Shown here: piece by piece, positions 23,241-32,700 of the stretch | Layout: every line of letters starts with the position of its first letter | How positions within the stretch are numbered: position 1 is the stretch's first letter | Assembly: GCA_030272155.1 (NCBI GenBank) | Contig: CP126204.1 | Span: forward strand, 1,479,501-1,543,500 | DNA from: Tetradesmus obliquus | Taxonomy: Eukaryota > Chlorophyta > Chlorophyceae > Sphaeropleales > Scenedesmaceae | Length of the DNA: 64,000 bases | Direction: 5' to 3' | Made by a program: the position numbers and the translations under genes | The notes under the pieces: model-generated | The model's database searches: none | Told to the model about the DNA's origin: nothing | The model's input: the letters and a program-made list of their open reading frames with translations, nothing else

Positions 23241-23819
23241 TTTAAGCAAGAACGTTACAAGGGCTGACCTAAATAACTGTGCACTTGCTCCTTAAAAAGA
23301 TCCATGATGATCCACGAGGACATTTCCATAACGGGCTACGAGGAAATAAAAAATGGGCCACGAGGCGGGCCGTAGTGAAAATTCAACCGTTTTTCATGGA
23401 GCAAGTGCACAGTTATTTAGGTCAGCCCTTGTAACGTTCTTGCTTCAAGAAAAAAAAACGTTCTTGCTTCAAGAAAAAAAAAATGAATAGTCAGGTGGGG
23501 ATTGTCTGTGTCGACAATCCGTCACCTATTAATAGGCGTCTTGTGTAGGTGTCGTAATGCTGCCTGTAAAGTGCAGCTTTTAAAGGTGTGCAAGTCACCA
23601 TTTTTTTTTTTTGAAGCAAGAACGTTACAAGGGCTGACCTAAATAACTGTGCACTTGCTCCATAAAAAGATCCATTGCAAGTCACCATGCAGTGATAGCT
23701 GACGGTTACGCCATGGACAGATTTTGTTTCAAGGGCCAATCACGGTCTGTCACACATCACAGGACGTCATTGCGCGACTGTGATTTTAGTGGAGTCTGGG
23801 CACTCGGTCAGGTCCTGGA
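23241..23819 (+). mobile_element. Compound LINE-tail block ending in a chimeric joint
   Basis: This is the same order of LINE tail pieces as at 17,345. It ends abruptly in 3' UTR at GTCCTGGAT and joins ORF2 sequence of the next copy. Confidence 0.7.
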
Positions 23820-24581
23820 TGGGTGGAAGTAGATGTTAGGATAGGTTGTGGGATACCGTTTGCATGGCTGCAGGGAAGGTCGCCTGAGATCAAACTTGTT
23901 GACTTGCAAAATAGTATGGCAAAGGCTAAGTTGATGGCCGGGATACGTTATGTATGCATGTGAGTGGGTAGCAGAGTACGTTATGTATGCGTGCGTGTGG
24001 GTAGCAGAGTACGAGGATGTGTGCAGCATGTGTGGATAAGTTTGTGTGTGTGTGGCTTTGTGTGCCTGAGGTGGTGTCATTTCCTACAGAATGCCACATA
24101 TCTCATAGGGGTGTGTTCGGTCAGTAGCAGGATGTGCTTTGCATGAAGTGGAGAGTCTATGAATAGTCAGGTGGGGATTGTCTGTGTCGACAATCCGTCA
24201 CCTATTAATAGGCGTCTTGTGTAGGTGTCGTAATGCTGCCTGTAAAGTGCAGCTTTTAGAGGTGTGCAAGTCACCATGCAGCGATAGATAACAGTTACAC
24301 TATGCTGACAGTTTTTGTTTCAAGGGCCAGTCACGGTCTGTCACGCATCACAGGACGTCATTGCGCGACTGTGATTTTAGTGGAGTCTGGGCACTCGGTC
24401 AGGTCCTGGATGCCTTTCGGGGCTGCTCCGCAAGGGGCTGTCTGCATGATCGTGTGACAGCGTCTCTTGGTACAAGAGACCTGTGGAGTGAGTGCGGAAC
24501 AGGTTGCCTCATTCTCTCAATGGATCTTTTTATGGAGCAAGTGCACGGTTATTTAGGTCCGCCCTTGTAACGTTCTTGCTT

Positions 24582-24617
<36 letters not shown>
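23820..24617 (+). mobile_element. LINE 3' end with internal deletion
   Basis: It starts in the last part of ORF2 (equivalent of about 12,925) and loses the stretch equivalent to about 13,012-13,199, i.e. the ORF2 stop and the first part of the 3' UTR. It then continues to the poly(A) at 24,583-24,617. Short shared bases at both joints suggest template switching or recombination. Confidence 0.8.
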
Positions 24618-24619
<2 letters not shown>

Positions 24620-25546
24620 TGTTGACTTTGAGCAGAAGTGGGGAGCACTGTATAGGATGGGCGCAAATGGGCGCATCAAGGTTCGGGCCAGCGCGGCTGG
24701 CATGTGAGGGATGGATTGGGCACGGGTCTACGAGGCGTGGTGGTCTGTTTTGACGGTTCGGGCAGGGTGTACAATGCATTCGTTGGAGTAGTGGCCGTCG
24801 TTCCTCGTTGTGATGTGTTGCAAAATAGTATGGCAAAGGCTAAGTTGATGGCCGGGATACGTTATGTATGCATGTGAGTGGGTAGCAGAGTACGTTATGT
24901 ATGCGTGCGTGTGGGTTTTTTTTTTTTTTTTTTTTTGCGTGTGGGTAGCAGAGTACGAGGATGTGTGCAGCATGTGTGGATAAGTTTGTGTGTGTGTGGC
25001 TTTGTGTGCCTGAGGTGGTGTCATTTCCTGCAGAATGCCACATATCTCATAGGGGTGTGTTCGGTCAGTAGCAGGATGTGCTTTGCATGAAGTGGAGAGT
25101 CTATGAATAGTCAGGTGGGGATTGTCTGTGTCGACAATCCGTCACCTATTAATAGGTGTCTTGTGTAGGTGTCGTAATGCTGCCTGTAAAGTGCAGCTTT
25201 TAGATGTGTACAAGTCACCATGCAGTGATAGCTGACAGTTACGCCATGGACAGATTTTGTTTCAAGGGCCAGTCACGGTCTGTCACACATCACAGGACGT
25301 CATTGCGCGACTGTGATTTTAGTGGAGTCTGGGCACTCGGTCAGGTCCTGGATGCCTTTCGGGGCTGCTCCGCACGGGGCTGTCTGCATGATCGTGTGAC
25401 AGCGTCTCTTGGTACAAGAGACCTGTGGGGTGAGTGCGGAACAGGTTGCCTCACTCTCTCAATGGATCATTTTATGGAGCAAGTGCACAGTTATTTAGGT
25501 CAGCCCTTGTAACGTTCTTGCTTCAAAAAAAAAAAAAAAAAAAAAA
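24618..25546 (+). mobile_element. LINE 3' end inserted in the preceding poly(A)
   Basis: It begins CTTGTTGACTTTG (equivalent of about 12,997) immediately after a 35-A run and ends in about 22 A. The last 30 codons of ORF2 are intact. It is a clear case of one copy landing in the tail of another. A poly(T)-only insertion sits inside at 24,917-24,936. Confidence 0.88.
24906..24946 (-). mobile_element. Poly(T)-only insertion with 11-bp target-site duplication
   Basis: TGCGTGTGGGT at 24,906-24,916 is repeated at 24,936-24,946 with only T between. The uninterrupted version of the same 3' UTR sequence is present at about 13,284 and 21,264, so the empty site is known. Confidence 0.85.
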
Positions 25547-25994
25547 GACAGCGTCTCTTGGTACAAGAGACCTGTGGGGTGAGTGCGGAACAGGTTGCGG
25601 TCGCTGCGCTTACTTTCGTTTGTCAGTCCCAGGCATGTGAGGGCCTAACATGCTTGGTCATGGAACGTCCGGGATAAAATCGTCCAGTAGGAATTTTAGC
25701 CGGCCACGAGGAAATAAAAAATGGGCCACGAGGCGGGCCGTAGTGAAAATTCAACCGTTTTTCATGGAGCAAGTGCACAGTTATTTAGGTCAGCCCTTGT
25801 AACGTTCTTGCTTCAAGAAAAAAAAAACGTTCTTGCTTCAAGAAACAAAAAATGAATAGTCAGGTGGGGATTGTCTGTGTCGACAATCCGTCACCTATTA
25901 TTAGGCGTCTTGTGTAGGTGTCGTAATGCTGCCTGTAAAGTGCAGCTTTTAGAGGTGTGCAAGTCACCATTTTTTTTTTTTTTGAAGCAAGAAC

Positions 25995-26030
<36 letters not shown>

Positions 26031-26419
26031 AAGCAAGAACGTTACAAGGGCGGACCTAAATAACTGTGCACTTGCTCCATAAAAAGATCCATTGCAAGTC
26101 ACCATGCAGTGATAGCTGACGGTTACGCCATGGACAGATTTTGTTTCAAGGGCCAATCACGGTCTGTCACACATCACAGGACGTCATTGCGCGACTGTGA
26201 TTTTAGTGGAGTCTGGGCACTCGGTCAGGTCCTGGATGCCTTTCGGGGCTGCTCCGCACGGGGCTGTCTGCATGATCGTGTGACAGCGTCTCTTGGTACA
26301 AGAGACCTGTGGGGTGAGTGCGGAACAGGTTGCCTCACTCTCTCAATGGATCTTTTTATGGAGCAAGTGCACAGTTATTTAGGTCAGCCCTTGTAACGAT
26401 CTTGCTTCAAAAAAAAAAA
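25547..26419 (+). mobile_element. Compound LINE/satellite block with a poly(T)-only insertion
   Basis: A truncated tail starting GACAGCGTCTC joins satellite (25,600), followed by the compound order seen at 17,345. Within the minus tail, GAAGCAAGAACGTT occurs at 25,984-25,997 and 26,030-26,043 with only T between: another tail-only insertion. Confidence 0.78.
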
Positions 26420-27078
26420 ACCGCATGCTGCCCCAACGACATTCGTACGGCTTCAAAATTGATAAATCAACATTTTACAAAGAGATTAAACAATGAATAA
26501 ACTTGTACGAAGCACACCCAGCACATTTCCATCATGGGCCACGAGGCGGGCCGGAGCGAAAATTCAACCGTCGCGGCGCATCGAAGGTCGCTGCGCTTAT
26601 TTTCGTATGTCAGTCCCAGGCATGTGAGGGCCTAACATGCTTGGTCATGGAACGTCCGGGATAAAATCGTCCAGTAGGAATTTTTGCCGGCCAGTGAGTT
26701 TCCAGTGGCGGTTCACAGACACCCGTGCCAACCCGCATCCTGCCCCCACGACATTCGTACGGCTTCAAATTTAATAAATCAACATTTTACAAAGAGATAA
26801 AACAATGAATAAACTTTCACGAAGCACACCCAGCACATTTCCATAATGGGCCACGAGGAAAAACAAATGGGCCACGAGGCGGGCCGGAGCGAAAATTCAA
26901 CCGTCGCGGCGCATCAAAGGTCGCTGCGCTTACTTTCGTTTGTCAGTCCCAGGCATGTGAGGGCCTAACATGCTTGGTCATGGAACGTCCGGGATAAAAT
27001 CGTCCAGTAGGAATTTTAGCCGGCCACGAGGAAATAAAAAATGGGCCACGAGGCGGGCCGTAGTGAAAATTCAACCGT
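26420..27078 (+). repeat. Satellite units
   Basis: Anchors lie at 26,438 and 26,750 (312 bp). The second unit is the longer type with a repeated ATGGGCCACGAGG. The segment ends in the GGCCACGAGGAAATAAAAAATGG motif that leads into the next compound block. Confidence 0.85.
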
Positions 27079-27893
27079 TTTTCATGGAGCAAGTGCACAG
27101 TTATTTAGGTCAGCCCTTGTAACGTTCTTGCTTCAAGAAAAAAAAAAACCTTCTTGCTTCAAGAAAAAAAAATGAATAGTCAGGTGGGGATTGTCTGTGT
27201 CGACAATCCGTCACCTATTATTAGGCGTCTTGTGTAGGTGTCGTAATGCTGCCTGTAAAGTGCAGCTTTTAGAGGTGTGCAAGTCACCATTTTTTTTTTT
27301 GAAGCAAGAACGTTACAAGGTCTGACCTAAATACCTGTGCACTTGCTCCATAAAAAGATCCATTGCAAGTCACCATGCAGTGATAGCTGACGGTTACGCC
27401 ATGGACAGATTTTGTTTCAAGGGCCAATCACGGTCTGTCACACATCACAGGACGTCATTGCGCGACTGTGATTTTAGTGTGTAGGTGTCGTAATGCTGCC
27501 TGTAAAGTGCAGCTTGTAGAGGTGCACAAGTCACCATGCAGTGATAGCTGACAGTTTTTTTTTTTTTTTTTTTTTATTGATAGCTGACAGTTGCGCCATG
27601 GACGGATTTTGATTCAAGGGCCAGTCACGGTCTGTCACACATCACAGGACGTCATTGCGAGACTGTGATTTTAGTGGAGTCTGGGCACTCGGTCAGGTCC
27701 TGGATGCCCTTCGGGGCTGCTCCGCAAGGGGCTGTCTGCATGATCGTGTGACAGCGTCTCTTGGTACAAGAGACCTGTGGAGTGAGTGCGGAACAGGTTG
27801 CCTCACTCTCTCAATGGATCTTTTTATGGAGCAAATGCACAGTTATTTAGGTCAGCCCTTGTAACGTTCTTGCTTCAAAAAAAAAAAAAAAAA
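27079..27893 (+). mobile_element. Compound LINE-tail block with a poly(T)-only insertion
   Basis: It has the same structure as the block starting 1,320 bp upstream. TGATAGCTGACAGTT is repeated at 27,542-27,556 and 27,578-27,592 around a T-run (with one A), a tail-only insertion with a 15-bp duplication. The block closes with a plus-strand 3' UTR and about 18 A. Confidence 0.8.
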
Positions 27894-29300
27894 ATAAACT
27901 TTCACGAAGCTTACCCAGCACATTTCCATCATGGGCCACGAGGAAAAACAAATGGGCCACGAGGCGGGCCGGAGCGAAAATTCAACCGTCGCGGCGCATC
28001 GAAGGTCGCTGCGCTTACTTTCGTTTGTCAGTCCCAGGCATGTGAGGGCCTAACATGCTTGGTCATGGAACGTCCGGGATAAAATCGTCCAGTAGGAATT
28101 TTAGCCGGCCAGTGAGTTTCCAGTGGCGGTTCACAGACACCCGTGCCAACCCGCATGCTGCCCCAACGACATTCGTACGGCTTCAAATTTGATAAATCAA
28201 CATTTTACAAAGAGATTAAACAATGAATTAACTTTCACGAAGCACACCCAGCACATTTCCATCATGGGCCACGAGGGGGGCCGGAGCGAAACTTCAACCA
28301 TCGCGGCGCATCAAAAAGGTCGCTGCGCTTATTTTCGTATGTCAGTCCCAGGCATGTGAGGGCCTAACATGCTTGGTCATGGAACGTCCGGGATAAAATC
28401 GTCCAGTAGGAATTTTAGCCGGCCAGTGAGTTTCCAGTGGCGGTTCACAGACACCCGTGCCAACCCGCATGCTGCCCCAACGACATTCGTACGGCTTCAA
28501 ATTTGATAAATCAACATTTTACAAAGAGATTAAACAATGAATTAACTTTCACGAAGCACACCCAGCACATTTCCATCATGGGCCACGAGGGGGGCCGGAG
28601 CGAAACTTCAACCATCGCGGCGCATCAAAAAGGTCGCTGCGCTTATTTTCGTTTGTCAGTCCCAGGCATGTGAGGGCCTAACATGCTTGGTCATGGAACG
28701 TCCGGGATAAAATCGTCCAGTAGGAATTTTAGCCGGCCAGTGCGTTTCCAGTGGCGGTTCACAGACACCCTTGTCAACCCGCATCCTGCCCCCATGACAT
28801 TCGTACGGCTTCAAATTTAATAAATCAACATTTTACAAAGAGATAAAACAATGAATAAACTTTCACGAAGCTTACCCAGCACATTTCCATAATGGGCCAC
28901 GAGGAAAAACAAATGGGCCACGAGGCGGGCCGGAGCGAAAATTCAACCGTCGCGGCGCATCGAAGGTCGCTGCGCTTACTTTCGTTTGTCAGTCCCAGGC
29001 ATGTGAGGGCCTAACATGCTTGGTCATGGAACGTCCGGGATAAAATCGTCCAGTAGGAATTTTAGCCGGCCAGTGAGTTTCCAGTGGCGGTTCACAGACA
29101 CCCGTGCCAACCCGCATGCTGCCCCAACGACATTCGTACGGCTTCAAATTTGATAAATCAACATTTTACAAAGAGATAAAACAATGAATTAACTTTCACG
29201 AAGCACACCCAGCACATTTCCATCATGGGCCACGAGGGGGGCCGGAGCGAAACTTCAACCATCGCGGCGCATCAAAAAGGTCGCTGCGCTTATTTTCGTA
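27894..29300 (+). repeat. Longest satellite array, bordering the gene arm
   Basis: Anchors lie at 28,168, 28,482, 28,796 and 29,129 (periods 314, 314 and 333). Units are highly similar, with conserved blocks ACATTCGTACGGCTTCAA, AGCACACCCAGCACATTTCC, GGTCGCTGCGCTTA and GTCCGGGATAAAATCGTCCA. The array stops at about 29,300 in TTATTTTCGTA and never recurs to the right. Confidence 0.88.
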
Positions 29301-29690
29301 GCCTCCAGAGCTTCTAGTGCGCAAATGCGATAGTTCAGACATAACATATGCGTTGACTAATGTGTATCTCCGAGCTGGTGCCCAAAAGAACCCTGAGCAA
29401 GGAGGAGTAGCAGTTTCTCTGGTGTGGCTGGGTGACTCAGTTGATCCTCTCAGCGCCTTGTTTTTGCACAACATAACAGCCTCCAGAGTTTCCATTGCGC
29501 AAATGGTCTGATCCAGTCCTTGCACACAAATTGTTTGATGTAAATCTTTGAGCTGGTGGTTAAAAGAACACTGAACAAGGAAGAGTAGCAGTTTCCCGGT
29601 CATGACTAAATGACTTGAGTGATCCGCTCTGCGTTGCGGCTGAGTGACTCGGCTGATGGCACTGCTTGCACAGCAACAAATAACACACAC
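29301..29690. repeat. Diverged tandem duplication at the satellite/gene border
   Basis: A segment of about 180 bp starting CCTCCAGAGCTTCTAGTGCGC at 29,302 is repeated in diverged form from 29,481 (CCTCCAGAGTTTCCATTGCGC), with matching inner parts (GAGCTGGTG, AAAAGAAC, GGAAGAGTAGCAGTTTC). No coding potential is convincing. It separates the repeats from the SRP72 stop codon by about 450 bp. Confidence 0.65.
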
Positions 29691-29750
29691 ATGCTAGGTG
29701 TCTGACCCCAGATTGCCACGAAATCACATTGTCATGACATGTTGCTTCAT

Positions 29751-32700
29751 TCAACGCCTGCCTCCCTTGCCCTTGGACCCAGCCCTAGCAGGCAGGTTGG
29801 GCTTGGCTGGCCCCTTGGCCTTCTCAGGCTCCTCGCCCCGCTCCGCCTTGGCACCCCTGTCCAGCGCCTCGTCCACCTTGCCGGCGCCCTGGCTGCCCTT
29901 CACAGTCTCCTGCAGTGCAGAGGAAAAGAGGAACATAGCGTGTGAGTATAAGCATGATGACAACAACAACTGCCACTTGCAAACAACATGTGTTGCCACC
30001 GATGCCTAGGGCCATTGGATGTCAGCTTGTCTTTGGATGTAGAGCGTTGAATTGCGTGAAAACCTGCGCCCTGCAACTGCGATACACAAGTGCTGCAGTC
30101 TCCTCAACCCCCCTCGCCACATGCTTTGCACACGCTGCTAACACGCGCTGCCTGCACACGAGCCGCACCTGTCTGTCGCGCCTCCTGCGCTGCTTCTTCT
30201 TTGCGTCGCTGCGCTGCCACTTGGGCAACCAGCGCTCCGGGTCTGGTAGCGGCAGGCCCCCGTTGGGCTTGGAGGCGTCGTAGCCCTTGGGCAGGCGCGG
30301 CTTGCGCTTCTTGCGCGCCTTCTTCGCCTGCGCGTGAGCAGTACAGCGATGGTTTTATAAACAGCGGCAATTCACATGTAGCACTACAAGCAACACCGCA
30401 CCAAGATGGGAGTTGGCACCACCACATTTTATGGAATGCAGCTCCGTATGTTCAAGTCGTGCGACACGCATACAAACGCATGACCAGAGGTTGCGGCGGC
30501 AGCAGCGCACAAACAACTTCCTGCGTGCAGGCTGCAGTGCAATGGTGCCATTGCTGTGTCTGCTGCCGCTCATCTAACAGGCACACCACCACCGGATGCA
30601 GCCTAACTCCATAGCTGCGCCTGAAACCCGCCCCAGATGCAACCACCTTGGGCGCCGCCTCCGCCTCCTCTGCATCCTCCTCCTCCTGCCGCCGCCGCGC
30701 CAGCTCCTCCTTGCGCCTGCTGCTGCTGGCAGAGCGCGCCGCGTCCTCCAGCGAGTCCAGGTCCAGCCCGGTGCCCAGGGACGCGTACGCGGCTGCGTTT
30801 GATTCATTCGAGGGGGCCAGGGCGTGGAGGGATCGAAAAGTGCGACAGGGGCCGAGCGAGCGTGAGATTGTGAGTAATTATATGTGTGCACATGTGTGCC
30901 AGGCACCACATCAAGCATCGGAAGGGCACATGCATGCATGCGGAGGCAGATGCAACGCAATGTTACGAAAGGCATGTTGCACTTAACATTCCTGCATAGG
31001 CGTCAATGGCATGGTCAGCTGTCACAATGGCGAGCGCTGCATGTGCCTGTCACGGCAAAACAGTACGTTGATTCGAATATCGGTTGCTTTGCACAACGTT
31101 GCCTACTGCATGGCGCATGTAGCAGGCCGGTCAACTGGGCAGTCGCGCTCACCTGGCAGCTGCTTCTGCAGCACTGCCACTGCCTCTGCATCTCCCGAGG
31201 CGGCAGCAGCGCGCGCCAGCTGCGCCATCGCTGCTGCACTGGTGGTGCTGCCTGCCCCGCCCAGCTTTGACAGCTGCTGGTAGAGGGCCATGGCATCGCC
31301 TGCTGCGCCCTGCGACAGCTTCAGAGCCACTAGGCGCTGCAGGCACCAGCCCAGGCCTGCGGCGGCTGCTGTGTCACGCGGTGCTGCCGCGCTGCGCGCC
31401 TGCCAGTGCTTCAGCGCTGACTGCAGCAGCGACTCTGCTCCAGCTGCATCGCCCGTCTGCAACGGCAAATCATATTATCACTGAAGTGAGCAGGTTTGCA
31501 GCAGGGCGTCAACGGATGATCAAGTACTGCAGCGCTGCAACAGCTGCCCAACTCAAGTGTGGCAGTCGCCACCAAATCGCAGGGACCGCATGCACACAAA
31601 GAGCTAGCCAGAGGGTAGCCGCGCGAGCTGCTGCAGGTGCCGCACCTGCTCATGCAGCGCCACACGTGTAGCCAGCACTGCCGGGCGCATCTGCAGCTCA
31701 GCAGGCAGGCCGCTGCCCAGCAGCTGCAGCGCTGCTGCTGCATTGCCTGCCTCCAGAGCCAGATGCGCCCGCAGCAGAGTGGGGCGGGCTGCCTCCTCAG
31801 CACTGCTGCTGCTGCTGCTGCTTGGTGAAAAGCCTGCCAGTAGCTTGTCTGCCTCAGCAGCCTGGCCAGTGGCAGGGAAGGAGCAGCGGGGGACAGTGAA
31901 CAAAGCAAGCAGCACATGTGAGCCAAGCACAAGACCAGGTGTGATGACATCAGGAGTGCTACATGAGGAAGACAAGGGCAGCATGCATCTCAAAGAGATT
32001 AACCACCAGGGTGGGGAAGAAAGGGCGCTCACAAAGGCAGAGTAGTGCACAGTTAGAGCTTTTCAGCAAGCGCTACGTGCACTGCCGCATTGCGAGGCGT
32101 GCGCAGCACACCGTGCCCCCAGGCCTGCCTCACCTTGCCCGACTTGGCCAGCAGCACAGCCTGCAGCATGACCACGCTGGCGTCACCCGGGTAGGCAGCC
32201 AGCAGCAGCCCAGACAGCTCCCGCGCCTGGTCCAGCTTGCCTGGTAGGGGGGCAGCAGGCGGTGCAGAGGTTGCAGAGACACAGCTCGTGAGTGCAGCAG
32301 GAGGTGGGCGCATGCACGGGGATGTTGAGGGTAGAGACTACACTGAGACAGGCATGTCAAGCCAAGGCACAGCATAGACGCCTGGCATAGTAAGGACAAT
32401 GCAGCCGAAGGCGACCGCACACGCTATACTGCGCTGCTCTGCAGCTCGCGCACCTGACAGCAGGTACAGCAGCGCCCTGTTGAGGTGCAGCAGCTGCTTC
32501 TGCTGGGCGTTGAGGCGCGTGGCGATGTCCGGGTCCAGCGCCAGGCTGCCCCCTCCTGCGCCCTTGTCCAGCAGCGACTCCAGCTTGCGGATGCTGCGGC
32601 TGTAGAAGCCCTTCTGCTGCGCGTCTGCACACAGGCAGTGACAGGCAAAGAATATGAGTGAAGAGACAAGAAGAAATGTGTGCAAACAGCCTGAGTCAGT

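Noticed and set aside
468-26029. A/T homopolymer runs as sequencing or assembly artefacts
   Set aside because: Exact lengths may be unreliable, but most runs sit at LINE ends or within matching target-site duplications, which artefacts would not create.
99-28673. Many small open frames in the repeats starting MRNRLPHSLNGSFYG, MAVHRHPCQPACC or MTPPQAHKATH
   Set aside because: They are chance readings of the LINE 3' UTR or the satellite, repeated because the DNA is repeated, and they end in Lys or Phe runs from poly(A)/poly(T).
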